Made by a program: the position numbers and the translations under genes. Positions 45,721 to 57,699 of a DNA stretch of 64,000 nucleotides are shown piece after piece (the first letter of the stretch is position 1; every line of letters begins with the position of its first letter). The notes under the pieces are model-generated. The model was not told the origin of the DNA, did no database searches, and saw only the letters and a list, made by a program, of their open reading frames with translations. This DNA comes from Manis javanica (Eukaryota; Chordata; Mammalia; Pholidota; Manidae), in contig NC_133156.1 in assembly GCF_040802235.1 (NCBI RefSeq), positions 185,392,351-185,456,350 on the forward strand, in the 5' to 3' direction.

Positions 45721-46974
45721 GTATTCATCAGGGTATAAGAAATATTATTAATAGATAAATGATAACTAAGTCTGGAGAACCTTGGGAGCAAATAGGAAGA
45801 AGACTACTTTTGTTTGGGAGATATGGAATCCTTTACAGAAGAAGGGCATTTGAGGTCGGTTTTAAAGGACAAATAGGTTTCACTAGACCCAGAAGATAGT
45901 GACGGATTGTGGGGAGGTGGGTATTGTAAGCAGGAAGAAACCTTACTTTTCTCCCTTCAAGGCCATACCTCCCAATCAGAGGTTTTAAAGATGATTTTGC
46001 ATGTCAGTAGCCAGTTCCTCATTCTGGATAACCATTCTTGCTTCAGGCCTACTGAACACTGCTAAAGAAATTCCCAAAAAACAAATTAATGCTACCCAAC
46101 CTCAGCTGGGTCCTTTCTCAGTTGCCTGACAGTGCTTTCCGTTATTCCTACTCTTTTCCTAGTACAGACTCCACAGTGCCATGTAAATGAATAACATTTA
46201 CTGAGCATTTACTGCATGCCAAGCACTAAGGATTCATTTATTTGATAGAAATTTATTTGGCATCTGTGACATGCTGCCCTGATACTTGGAATGTAACAGT
46301 GAGAAAAAGACTGGCCCTACAGTCTAGTATGGGTGATGGGCATTAATCAAAGAATCACAGTCTACTGTGGATGATAGACATTAACCAGATAATCACAGAC
46401 ATATAAAATTACAACGATATGTAGAAATACATGGTGCTATTAGACTGTTTAACCAGTGGACATGACTTAATCTGAGGAAAGAGGGAATGCATTCTTGAAA
46501 GAGCATTCTTGTTGAGGGAGCTGAGATAAGCAGGCAAAAAATGGTGGTGGCAGGGAGGGCTCACAACTCTTAGGAGTTTCTTAGAAGGAATATGACACCA
46601 GAAGGGCTTTTTGTACCATAGGAATCAGGAGAAAATGGCCTCCAGGTAGCTAGAAAATTTAGGTGTAGGGAAGGAATCCATTCATACAGTTCTTTGTAAT
46701 AGAGCTAAGAAATATAAGTTTGATTGTAGCTTCTATGTCCAGGGAAATGACATTTAATCTGGCCTATTTAGGAATACATAAATTTCAAAATTTCAGATAA
46801 CCAAAAACTTATTTATAAACTTACATGTTATTGTAATATATTACATATATTACTGTTTGAAAATCATAGTTCTGAGAGTATATCATAAAATGTATTCCCT
46901 GATCTTCCTGCTTTTTGGTTTTCCATAGGTTGCCATAGTTAACAGCTTCTTTTATATCCTTTAAGAAATTTACG
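45721..46974. other. Intron 1 sequence, repeat fragments only
   Basis: A MIR-like scrap ('taacatttactgagcattta', 46190-46230) and a stretch near 46240-46560 resembling the 5' part of the repeat at 58840-60060 were noted. No exon was recognised. Confidence 0.4.
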
Positions 46975-47281
46975 TGCATATACAAGTATGCCTCCACACT
47001 CAGACATGTTTTTTCTTAAAAATAAATAGAATGTATTTTATATATTGTGCTTTGATTTTTGTTCATTTATTAATAACTCAGGAATCTAAGCTCTACTTCA
47101 TACTTCTTCACTGCTGCAGAGTCTTTTATTTAATTAGTATAAAATAATTTATTTAACCAGTCCTTGTTACTGGGCATGTAGGTCCTTCCCTGCTTTAAAG
47201 TTTGAGTGCTTTAAAGAGGGTTGCAGAGTGGATGTTCTTAAACATCTTGTATGAAAACGTACATTTTGAGAAGCAAAACTG
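46975..47281 (-). mobile_element. Old L1M, one side of nested LTR
   Basis: 'taaccagtccttgttactgg' and 'gagaagcaaaactgctgg' match the reverse-strand L1M 3' region. The element resumes at 54279 with 'gtcgaagaatttatacata'. Confidence 0.7.
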
Positions 47282-47285
47282 CTGG

Positions 47286-47578
47286 TGAGACAGGGACCAC
47301 GGGTGTAGTCAGAGTAGAGTGAGGGCCTCCGGAAAAAGCAAGGCAGGATATTTACAGTCAGAGCAATGTAACTACATGCAAGGAAATCTACCAAAACTCT
47401 GTATTAAACATTAAGCTCTAGAGTCATTCTTCAGTGAGATCAGTTGATACTCCCCAGATAAAGGAAAGTAGCCCATGTTTTTATTATGCTAATTGTTTAT
47501 GATCATGTGTAAGATTCACTTTAGCATGCTGAAGGGACTTAATGTCTCATCAAAGACAAACATCCTAAAACCACTTTT
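47286..47578 (+). mobile_element. Solo LTR, left part, split by L1
   Basis: The LTR starts TGAGACAGGGACCACG directly after L1M sequence, with CTGG at 47282-47285. It resumes at 54051 beyond the L1. Removing the L1 gives a 517-bp LTR ending at 54274, followed by TTGG (one mismatch to CTGG). Confidence 0.7.
47564..47578. repeat. L1 target-site duplication, left copy
   Basis: CCTAAAACCACTTTT is repeated at 54036-54050. The right copy is followed by AA, the TTTT/AA site of L1 endonuclease. Confidence 0.9.
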
Positions 47579-47584
47579 TTTTTT

Positions 47585-47641
47585 AATTTGAAAATTCTTT
47601 TACTTAGGAGACAGTTTCATGTTTGGATAATTGTTTCCCTC
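47585..47641 (-). other. Probable L1 3' transduction (57 bp)
   Basis: On the minus strand the L1 3' UTR ends in an 8-nt A run (47642-47649 as T), then 57 bp of non-L1 sequence, then a 10-nt A run abutting the target duplication. The other L1 3' end in the window (17001-17320) does not contain this 57 bp. Alternatively it could be a subfamily-specific 3' tail. Confidence 0.55.
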
Positions 47642-47983
47642 TTTTTTTTAATATTTTGGTAACGATCTACAATTACATGAGGAACATTATGTTTACTAGA
47701 CTCCCTCCATCACCAAGTCCCCCCCCACAAACCCCATTACAGTCACTGTAATCAGTGTAGTAAGATGCTGTAGAATCACTACTTGTCTTCTCTGTGTTGC
47801 ACAGCCCTCCCCATGCCCCCCCACATTATTATACATGTGAATTGTAATGCTCCCTTTCTCCCCCCCCACAATCCCTCCCTTCCCACCTATCCTCCTCATT
47901 CCATTCCCCTTTGGTAACTGTTAGTCCATTCTTGGGTTCTGTGATTCTGCTTCTGTTTTGTTCCTTCAGTTTTTTCTTTTTTC

Positions 47984-50900
47984 TTATACTCCACATATGA
48001 GTGAAATCATTTGGTATTTGTCTTTTTCCACCTGGCTTATTTCATAAGCCTCTAGCTCCATCCATGTTGTTGCAAATGGTAGGATTTGTTTTCTTCTTAT
48101 GGCTGAATAATATTCCATTGTGTATATGTACCACATCTTCTTTACCTGTTCATCTACTGATGGACACTTAGGTTGCTTCCATTTCTTGGCTATTGTAAAT
48201 AGTGCTGTGATAAACATAAGGATGCATATGTCTTTTTCAAACTGAGCTGCTGAATTCTTAGGGTAAATTCCTAGAAGTGGGATTCCTGGGTCAAATGGTA
48301 TTTCTATTTTGAGTTTTTTGAGGAACTTCCATACTGCTTTCCACAATGGTTGAACTAGTTTATATTCCCACCAGCAGTGCAGGAGGGTTCCCCTTTCTCC
48401 ACAACCTCGTCAACATTTGTTGTTGTTTGTCTTTTGGATGGTGGCCATCCTTACTGGTGTGAGGTGATATCACATTGTCATTTTAATTTGCATTTCTCTA
48501 ATGACTAGCGATGTGGAGCATCTTTTCATGTGTCTGCTGGCCATCAGAATATCTTCTTTGGAGAACTGTTCAGCTCCTCTGCCCATATTTTAATTGGATT
48601 ATTTGCTTTTTGTTTGCTGAGGTGCATGAACTCTTTATATATTTTGGATGTCAACCCTTTATCAGATCTGTCATTTATGAATATATTCTCCCATACTGTA
48701 GGAAGCTTTTGTTCTATTGGTGGTGTCCTTTGCTGTACAGAAGCTTTTCAGCTTGATATAGTCCCACTTGTTCATTTTTACTTTTGTTTCCCTTGCCCAG
48801 GGAGATATGTTCATGAAGAAGTCGCTTATGTCTATGTCCAAGAGATTTTTGCCTGTTTTTTTCTAAGAGTTTTATGGTTTCATGACTTATATTCAGGTCT
48901 GTGATCCATTTCGAATTTACTTTTGTGTTTGGGGTTAGACAATGATCCAGTTTCATTCTTTACATCTAGCTGTCCAGTTTTGCCAACACCAGCTGTTGAA
49001 GACGCTGTCATTTCCCCATTGTATGTCCATGGCTCCTTTATCATATATTAATTGACCATATATGTTTGGGTTAATATCTGGACTCTCTATTCCGTTCTAC
49101 TGGTCTGTGGGTCTTTTCTTGTGACAGTACCAAATTGTCTTGATTACTGTGGCTTTGTAGTAGATCTTGAAGTTGGGAAGTGAGATGCCCCCTGCTTTAT
49201 TTTTCCTTCTCAGGATTGCTTTGGCTATTCAGGGTCTTTTGTGGTTCCATATGAATTTTAAAACTATTTGTTCCAGTTCATTGAAGAATGTTGTTGGTAT
49301 TTTGATAGGAATTGCACTGAATCTGTAGATTGCTTTAGGCAGGATGGCCATTTTGACAGTATTAATTCTTTCTAGCCAAGAGCATGGAATGAGTTTCCAT
49401 TTGTTAGTGTCCTCTTTAATTTCTCTTAAGAGTGTCTTGTAGTTTTCAGGGTATAGGTCTTTCACCTCTTTGGTTAGGTTTATCCCTAGGTATTTTATTC
49501 TTTCTGATGCAATTGTGAATGGAATTATTTTCCTGATTTCTGTTTCTGTTAGTTCATCATTAGTGTGTAGGAAAGCAACAGATTTCTGTATATTAATTTT
49601 GTATCCTGCAACTTTGCTGAATTCAGATATTAGTTCTAGTAATTTTGGAATGGAGTCTTTAGGGCTTTTATGTACAATATCATGTTGTCTGCAAATAGTG
49701 ACAGTTTGACTTCTTTACCAATCTGGATGCCTTGTATTTCTTTGTTTTGCCTGATTGCCATAGCTAGAACCTCCAGTATTATGTTGAATAACAGTGGACA
49801 GAGTGGGTATCCCTGTCTTGTTCCCGATTTTAGAGGAAAGGCTTTCAGCTTCTTGCTGTTAAGTATGATGTTGGCTGTGGGTTTGTCATATATGGCCTTT
49901 ATTATGTTGAGGTACTTGCCCTGTATACCCATTTTGTTGAGAGTTTCATCATGAATGGACGTTGAATTTTGTCGAATGCTTTTTCAGCATCTATGGAAAT
50001 GATCATGTGGTTTCTGTCCTTTTTGTTTAGTGGTGGATGATGTTGATAGATTTTAGAATGTTGTACCATCCTTGCATCCCTGAGATGAATCCTACTTGAT
50101 CATGGTGTATGATCCTCTTGATGTATTTTTGAATTCACTTTGCTAATATTTTGTTGAGTATCTTTGCATTCATCAGGGATATTGGTCTGTAATTTTCTTT
50201 TTTATTGGGGTCTTTGCCTGATTTTGGTATTAGAGTGATGCTGGCTTCATAGAATGAGTTTAGAAGCATTCCCTCCTCTTCTATTTTTTGAAAAACTTTA
50301 AGGAGAATGGGTATTATGTCTTCTCTATATGTCTGATAAAAGTCAGTGGTGAATCCATCTGGCCCAGGGGTTTTGTTCTTGGGTAGTTTTTTGATTACTG
50401 ATTCAATTTCTTTGCTGGTAATTGGTCTGTTTAGATTTTGTGTTTCTTCCTTGGTCAGTCTTGGAAGGTTGTATTTTTCTAGGAAGTTGTCCATTTCTTC
50501 TAGGTTTTCCAGATTCTTAGCATATAGGTTTTCATAGTACTCTCTAATAATTCTTTATATTTCTGTGGGGTCTGTTGTGATGTTTTCTTTTTTTCTGATT
50601 CTGTTGATGTGTGTTGATTCTCTTTTTCTCTTAATAAGTCTGGCTAGAGGCTTATCTATTTTGTTTATTTTCTCAAAGAACCAGCTCTTGGTTTCATTGA
50701 TTTTTTTCTATTGTTTTATTCTTCTCAGTTTTGTTTATTTCTTCTCTGATCTTTATTATGTCCCTCCTTCTGCTGACTTTAGGCCTCATTTGTTCTTCTT
50801 TTTCCAATTTTGATAATTGTGACGTTAGACTATTATTCATTTGGGTTTGTTCTTCCTTCTTTAAATATGCCTGGATTGCTGTATACTTTCCTCTTAAGAC

Positions 50901-51797
50901 TGCTTTCGCTGCATCCCACAGAAGTTGGGGCTTTGTGTTGTTGTTGTCATTTCTTTCCATATATTGCTGCATCTCCATTTTAATTTGGTCGTTGATCCAT
51001 TGACTATTTAGGAGCGTGTTGTTAAGCTTCCATGTGTTTGTAAGTCTTTTTGCTTTCTTTGTACAATTTATTTCTAGTTTTTTGCGTTTGTGGTCTGAGA
51101 AGTTGGTTGGTAGAATTTCAATCTTTTTGAATTTACTGAGGCTCTTTTTGTGGCCTAGTATGTGGTCTATTCTGGAGAATGTTCGATGTGCACTTGAGAA
51201 GAATGTGTATCCTGCTGCTTTTGGGTGTAGAGTTCTGTAGATGTCTGTTAAATCCATCTGTTCTAGTGTGTTGTTCAGTGCCTCTGTGTCCTTACTTATT
51301 TTCTATCTGGTGGATCTGTCCTTTGGAGTGAGTGGTGTGTTGAAGTCTTCTAGAATGAATGCATTGCAGTCTATTTCCTTGTTTAATTCTTTTAGTATTT
51401 GTTTCACATATGTTGGTGCTCCTGTGTTAGGTGCATATATATTTATAATGTTTATATCCTCTTGTTGGACTGACCCCTTTATCATTATGTAATGTTCTTC
51501 TTTATCTCTTGTTACTTTCTTTGTTTTGAAGTCTATTTTGTCTGATACGAGTACTGCAACACCTGCTTTTTTTTCTCGCTATTGTTTGCATGAAATATGT
51601 TTCCCATTCCTTGACTGTTAGTCTGTGTATGTCTTTGGGTTTGAGGTGAGTCTCTTGTAAGCTGCATAAAGATGAGTCTTGCTATTTTATCTATTCTGTT
51701 ACTCTGTGTCTTTTGATTGGTGCGTTCAGTCCATTTACATTTAGGGTGATTATTGAAAGACACATACTTATTGCTATTGCAGGCTTTAGATTCATGG
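47984..51797 (-). pseudogene. L1 ORF2 (endonuclease/RT), degraded
   Basis: The N-terminus ('TLNVNGLNAPIKRHRV'-like, near 51750-51797) is followed by endonuclease sequence ('NIYAPNTGAP') in which the usual GDFN is EDFN (51348-51350), then an SDH motif near 51090, then reverse transcriptase. The RT active site FADD reads FADN (Asp to Asn at 49684-49686). The C-terminus has 'MWYIYTMEYYSAIRRKQ' and ends at 47984. The reading frame is broken into at least six pieces (51303-51485, 50694-51257, 50135-50494, 49636-49932, 49229-49465, 47984-48346). Length, about 3.8 kb, is normal for ORF2. No activity is expected. Confidence 0.9.
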
Positions 51798-52090
51798 TTA
51801 TCAAAGGTTCAAGGGCAGCTTCTTTACTATCTAGCCGTCTAACTTAACTCTCTTATTAAGCTATTATAAACACAGTCTGATGATTCTTTATTTCTCTCCC
51901 TTCTTATTCCTCCTTCTCCATTCTTTATATGTTAGGTGTTTTATTTTGTACTCTTTTTTGTTTCCTTTGACTGCTTTCATGAGTAGTTGATTTTATTTTT
52001 TGCCTTTAGTTAGTATTTGATTGGTCTGCTTTCTTTGGTGTGATTTTATTTTCTCTGGTGACATCTATTTAGCTGTAGGAGTGCTTCCAT

Positions 52091-52941
52091 CTAGAGCGGT
52101 CTCTTTAAAATATCCCATAGAGGTGGTTTGTGGGAGGCAAATTCTCTCAACTTTTGCTTCTCTGGGAATTGTTTAATCCCTCCTTCATATTTAAATAGTA
52201 ATTGTGCTGGATACAGTATCCTTGGTTCAAGGCCCTTCTGTTTCATTGCATTAAGTATATCATGCCATTCTCTTCTGGCCTGTAAGGTTTCTGTTGAGAA
52301 GTCTGATGATAGCCTGATGGATTTTCCTTTATAGGTGACCTTTTTTGTCTCTCTGGCTGCCTTTAATACTTTGTCCTTGTCTTTGATCTTTGCCATTTTA
52401 ATTATTATATGTCTTGGTGTTGTCCTCCTTGGGTCCCTTGTGTTGGGAGTTCTGTGGACCTCCATGGTCTGATCGACTATATTCTCCCCCAGTTTGGGGA
52501 AGTTTTCAGCAATTATTTCTTCTGAGATACTTTCTGTCCCTTTTTCTCTCTTTTTTTCTTCTGATATTCCTGTGATCGAATATTATTCCATTTGGATTGG
52601 TCCCACAGTTCTCTTAATATTCTTTAATCCCTGGAGATCCTTTTATCTTTCTCTGCCTCAGCTTCTCTGTATTCCTGTTCTCTGATTTCTATTCCATTAA
52701 TGACCTCTTGCACCTCATCCAGTCTGCTCTTAAGTCCTTCCAGAGATTGTTTTATTTCTATATTCTCCCTCTGTACTTGCTCCTTTAGCTCTTGCATATT
52801 TCTCTGCATGTCCATCAGCATGGTTATGACCTTTATTTTGAATTCTATTTCAGAAAGATTGGTTAAATCTGTCTCCCCAGGCCCTCTCTCGGGGGTTGTC
52901 TGGGTAATTCTGGACTGGACCAAATTCTTCTGCCTTTTCAT
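52091..52941 (-). pseudogene. L1 ORF1 (RNA-binding protein), broken
   Basis: Two open pieces on the minus strand make up ORF1. The N-terminal piece (52624-52941) starts MKRQKNLVQ and is a charged, heptad-rich coiled-coil segment (trimerisation region). The C-terminal piece (52091-52465) has the RRM/CTD-type sequence with 'LQARREWHDILNAMKQKG' and 'RILYPAQLLFKYEGG'. The 160 bp between them carries the stop or frameshift. The combined length, about 284 codons, is slightly short for the family. Confidence 0.85.
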
Positions 52942-54035
52942 GGCGATAGAGGTAGCTGTAGGCAGGTAGCGCGTGTGTCAGCTTGGAGAACAAAGTCCTT
53001 TCCTGTTTGCTGGTCACCTTGCCCTTCTCCGCTGCCTGTGTTGGTTACCTGCACACCTGGAGCAGCCTCCAGATTAATCCCCTAAGCTGCTGTGGGCCGA
53101 GTTGCCATCATGGTGTCCCAGAGCACTGCGGGGAGTGGCAGGCAAGCCGGGTGTGCTCTCCTGTGAGAATGGCACCCCTCTGCCTGTGCTGGGCAGCTGT
53201 GTGCCAGCAGCGTCCTTTGGGTCTGGCCCGGGCAGCTCCGCGCCAGGAGGAGATTCTGGGTGGTTGCTGAGGGTGTGGCTGCTCCCAGGCCACTTGGCTG
53301 CCACCGGCTCACGTGCCCGCTCCTGGGCTTCTTGGCCACCATTGCTGCCGGTTTGCCCACCCGCTCCTGGGTCACTCTGCCGCCACCACCACTGGCCTGC
53401 ATGGCCGCTCTCATTCTACTGGGCTGCTGTGTCAGGGGCCGCGCCATCCAGGGGAATGACTGGCAGGTGCTTATCGCCATGAAGGTCTTCAGAGCTGCGC
53501 TGCCACCCAGGGTGTTAGGGTGCCTGGAGTTACCTGGGATTCCCAGCTGCTGGGCTGAGTGTGCTGGGATGCTTCTGTCCAGCTGTGAGGTCACTGTCCC
53601 TTTAAGACTTTCAGAAAGCACTCGCTTTTCTTTTGTCTCAGGGGAGCTGGTTGCAGGGACCCCCTCTCAGATTTTGCTTTTCCGTTTCTTTAATATCCAG
53701 CACACCGTGCACTGTGTGTCTGTGATCCTGGTGCGGATTACTAGAGCTGGTTGTTTAACAGTCCTGGGCTTTCACTCCCTCCCCGCTCCGACTCCTTTCC
53801 TCCTGCTGGGGAGCTGGGGTAGGGGGAGCGCTTGGGTCCTGCTGGGCCGCAGCTTGTATCTTACCCCCTTTGTGAGATGCTGAGTCATTGCAGATGTAGA
53901 TGTAGCCTGGCTGTTGTACTGTATCCACTGTTCTCTCTTTTAGGAATACTTGTATTTGTTGTATTTTCAAAAATATATGTGGTTTTGGGAGGAGATTTCC
54001 ACTGCCCTACTCATGCCACCATCTTGGCTCCTCCC
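52942..54035 (-). promoter_or_regulatory. L1 5' UTR with internal promoter
   Basis: About 1.1 kb of GC-rich, CpG-bearing sequence precedes ORF1. Its start, 'ggaggagccaagatggtg', includes the YY1-type site CAAGATGG that positions L1 transcription in known families. Long open frames run through it on both strands (53082-53621 minus, 179 codons; 53260-53883 plus, 207 codons). GC-rich composition makes chance frames likely, and neither shows a domain. Confidence 0.75.
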
Positions 54036-54050
54036 CCTAAAACCACTTTT

Positions 54051-54274
54051 AACAAGTCCACACCCTAAGCCCTTTATCAGCTCCCAAAAATTCTCAACTG
54101 CCTATAAATCCCCTAGACAAGGCACCACCCCAGGGCTCTCTTGTCGCCTCCTGGTGTGAGCCAGAAGCTCTGTCCTTTCACTGTATCTCTCAATAAAAGC
54201 CTCTTCCTGGCTCTCCTACTTTGGGTGTTTGCTAAGTTCATTCTTTGACTACACAAAAAAGAACCCTGGCATCA
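54051..54274 (+). mobile_element. Solo LTR, right part
   Basis: This holds the LTR's TATAAAT ('cctataaatccc'), AATAAA ('tcaataaaagcc') and GT-rich tail in normal order, ending 'ccctggcatca'. It is continuous with 47286-47578 when the L1 is removed. Confidence 0.7.
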
Positions 54275-54278
54275 TTGG

Positions 54279-54720
54279 GTCGAAGAATTTATACATATAC
54301 AATTTTGAAGCATAGTGCCAAAGTGCATCCCCCAAATGCTCAGCTTACACTCCAATTAATATTGAGAGACAGGCTGTTTCCCTCCCTGTGCCCATATTAG
54401 GTACTATCAATCTTTTACAGTTGTGCTTGTTTGACCGATGAAAAGTGGCATCTTGTTTTGGCACTTGCTTCGTTAATTATGAGTAAGGTGTAGTAGTTTT
54501 CTTTATGCTTATTGGTCAGCTGTATTCCTTTATATGTGAACTGTTGAATTTCTTTGTTTTTCTTTTGGGTTGTAGGTATTCTTTTTCTGTTGTTATTGTT
54601 AAGTTGAATCAAAGGGACTCCTTTTTATTTGTTTTTGTGTTGCAAATATTTTCCCCTAGTTTTTCATTTGCCTTTAGACTTGGTTTATTGGTTTGTTCAC
54701 TTATTTAGGCATGCATACAT
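54279..54720 (-). mobile_element. Old L1M, other side of nest
   Basis: 'gtgcatcccccaaatgctca' then 'ctgtttccctccctgtgccc' and 'actatcaatcttttacagtt' match reverse-strand L1M 3' sequence and continue the element at 46975-47281. Confidence 0.7.
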
Positions 54721-55259
54721 TTTGATAAGGGACAGGTAAAGACATAAGGTCAGGATTTGTTTTTTAGAAGAAAATTTGTGACATTATTCAAATAACTAGA
54801 TACTCCGTAATGTCAGCCTTTGTTGGGAATGTTAGTAACACAACAACAAACCTCTTTTGAGGCCAAAGGCCCTGTCTTGTTTTTATGAGCCTTGTTCAGC
54901 AACTATCACAGGCCTGGCAAGCACCCAGCAACCTACCTCTCTCTCACCCCCACTTATATTGGAATTGAAATGAGATGTATTAGAACTGCTTGTTATTCTA
55001 GACTATACTTTCTGTTTAGGTGTTCCTCAATTTATGAATTGAGTTATATTCTAAAAATCACTTTGAAAGTTAGCTATCTAATTTCACTGTAGAAATAATG
55101 TACCCAGGTTCTTATCTTTGCTCTCAGTTAATTAATTCATGAAGGTCAGTTTTTTCTTTTTAAAATGCAAATTCAAGATATTCTGTAATTTTAGCCTTAA
55201 TGTACTTTAGTATGCATCCTGAAATAGTAGGGATATTTTCTTATATAACTGTAAAGCCA
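54721..55259. other. Intron 1 sequence, nothing recognised
   Basis: AT-rich, with no exon or clear repeat. Confidence 0.4.
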
Positions 55260-55850
55260 TTTTTCTAGCTGAATTCTTTAGCAAAACTCAGTAATTTCTT
55301 ACTGTCATCTAATACTGTATCCATGTTCAGATTTCTGTCTCTTAAAAGTATCTTTTTACACTTGGTTTATTTGAATCAAGATTGAAGCAAGGTCTACACA
55401 TTCCATTTAGTTGCTAGATCTCCTAAATCTCCTTTCTCTTCTTCCTCTACTTCCCCTCCCTTATCTTAGTTTTTCATATCCATTTACTTGTTACAGAAAT
55501 CAGGTCCATTGTCCGATAGTGTATCTCTCATTCCAGATTTGTCTGTTTGTGTTCTCATGTTAACTTGTTTCTCCATCCTCCGTATTTCCTGTAAAATGGA
55601 AGTTAGCTCTACAGACTCAGTTATATTCAGATTCAGCTCTTTTGAGGGATTTGGAAATGCTGCAGTGTTGTGTACATCACATTGCTTCATCTCAGAAGGT
55701 TCATAATGTGTTTGTGCCCTACTTCAGTGATGTGAAGATTGATCCATGGGTTCAAGTAGTGACAATATCACTTAGGTTATAAACTTCCCTGTCATCCTTT
55801 TATCTGTCAGTGAATCTATAGTTTCATTAGGGGTTGTAAATGGGGATTTT
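55260..55850. mobile_element. Old L1M-like remnant
   Basis: 'gctgcagtgttgtgtacatc', 'ccctacttcagtgatgtgaa' and the lead 'gttgctagatctcctaaatc' resemble old L1-associated sequence also seen at 38925-39296. The assignment is weak. Confidence 0.35.
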
Positions 55851-56009
55851 TAAAAAAGTTGTCATTTCTTCCACACTTGTTAGCTGGAATTTGAAGTCTG
55901 TTTTATTATTTGGGAACCTGACAGTCAAGAATAACAAGGCTATTGTGGGAAAACACTGTCAGAACAACTTGTGATGCCAGGAATACATATTTCTTTGCTG
56001 TAGTTCTAG

Positions 56010-56400
56010 AGGTTTAAACAAGTGTGATGGTCTCTTGTCAGCCTGGCTAGGCTTCAGCCCCCAGATGTTCAGTTCAACACTAACCTAGGTGTTACTGTAA
56101 AGGGATCTGTAGATGTGAGTAAAATCCACAATCAGTCGGCTTTTAATTAGGGAGTTTTTCTGGGTAATCTGGGTGGGCTTGATTCAGTCAGTTGAAAGGC
56201 ATTTGAAGCAGAGCTGAGGCTTCTCTGACAATGAAATTCTGCCAGTGGACAGCAGTTTCAGCTTGTGGCCGAGAGTTCCAGCATGCCCTTCCTTGACAGC
56301 CTGCCCTGCAGATTTGGGAATTACTTAGCCAGTCCCTACAATTGCATAAACCAGTTTTTTACAATAAATTTCTTCATACATATCTCATACTGGTTCAATG
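56010..56400 (+). mobile_element. LTR-like mammalian repeat
   Basis: 'ctaacctaggtgttactgta', 'atctgggtgggcttgattca' and 'ttttttacaataaatttctt' follow a common mammalian LTR-like repeat with its polyadenylation signal. The family is not named, and no duplication was found. Confidence 0.45.
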
Positions 56401-57699
56401 CTGGCTGGTGCCAGGAGGAACTCCTGAGTCCTGTTCTCTAACAATGGAGTGAGGAGTGGTGGTAGGGGTCAGAGAAGCTACTTTGTTGTGGGCAACCACA
56501 TAATTTATTGTTCAAGCTGGGACTTCTGAAAGAGAACTGGGGAACTGAGAAGATGGCACACTGAAACAACAGGTGTCAACTGGTACTGTCTTGGGAAGGT
56601 TAAATCATGTGGTCATTCTGTATGTCAGCCAGTGGGGATACAACATCAGTCTGACACAGCCCCTCCAGGAGCTTGTAGTCCAAGGGAAGTCAGGTAAATC
56701 AACAGACGTTCCCAGATAGTTTTTTAAGGGATGTGACAGTTTGTAGTTGTGTTTATCTGGAGAGAATGGGAGGGTGACATTCAGAGAAGCCTTCATTGGC
56801 TGAAGCAAAACCTAATTTTACCTCCAAAGATTAAGCAGGCTTTGAACAAAATGAAGTGGGAAGGGCATGTACACAGTTCATGTACAGAGAACCACACAGG
56901 TGAAAGGTCAGAGTGAATTAGCATGGCGCATTTGGAAAACTGCCGTTATGGTTTCAGTTACGGGACTAGAAGAGGGGAGTGAGCAATGAAAGATGAGGTT
57001 AGTCAGGCAAGCAAGGGACATATCATGATGGGTCTGACATCCATGCTAAGGGTTTGGAACTTGTCTTCAAGATGGTGGGAAACTATTGCAGGATTTTAAG
57101 CAGTGCATACCATGACCAGATTATCTTTACAGAAAAATCATATTTTGTAACATCTTAAAATTGAGAGTGGAGAAAAATTGATAATAGGGTGACTACTCAA
57201 AGGCTCTTGAAATGATCCAGTCAGTGAGAGTGGTGGAAAGCTGTGGCATGAGGAGATTAAGGAAGCCTTATTGACAGGACTGATTGGATTTGGGGCCCGA
57301 GGAAGGGGTGAGCAGTCATCTGGAGTGGCTCCCAGGATCCTGGTGCTGATGACCTCTCTGAAGTAGAGCTTTGAGGGGAGGAGGTGATGATGCCTTGAGT
57401 TCTGCTGGGGATGCTGCGCACCCGTCCTTTTCCCTGGTGGGTACCGTAGTTTTTAATAAGCAGCTGAGAGGAGGGAAGGTGTGGCAATAGAGCCTGTAAG
57501 GATTGCTGGGCAGGGTGTCCCCCGCCCCTTAGTGTCAGCCGAACCTTACTCTGAGGGATGAAGGGAGATTTTCTCATGCCCTCTTCCACTTCTTACCTAT
57601 GCAGCCGGAGCTTTAGGAGTGGGTGGAGGGATAAGGAACACCTACAGAACTTGGAAGGGGAGGAGGAGCAGAGGTATGTGAGTTCTCCTTTCTCGTACT
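56401..57699. other. Intron 1 sequence, possible repeat traces
   Basis: Phrases such as 'gggtctgacatccatgctaa' and 'aggattttaagcagtgcata' near 57.0-57.1 kb resemble the repeat at 58840-60060 but are too diverged to bound. No exon was recognised. Confidence 0.35.

Larger units (their letters stand above)
47579..54035 (-). mobile_element. Near full-length L1, inactive
   Basis: This is a 6.46-kb L1 on the minus strand, bounded by a perfect 15-bp target duplication. The 5' end (about 54035) reads 'ggaggagccaagatggtggc' on the minus strand, the standard L1 start, so it is not 5'-truncated. In order it has a GC-rich 5' UTR, ORF1, ORF2, a 3' UTR and a short transduced tail. Both ORFs carry frameshifts and stops, and two catalytic motifs are changed. 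It lies antisense in C1D intron 1. Confidence 0.95.

Noticed and set aside
51533..51763. Separate 76-codon frame on the minus strand
   Set aside because: It is a shifted-frame reading of the L1 ORF2 N-terminus, not a gene.
53082..53621. 179-codon open frame on the minus strand
   Set aside because: It lies in the GC-rich L1 5' UTR upstream of ORF1 and resembles no L1 protein.
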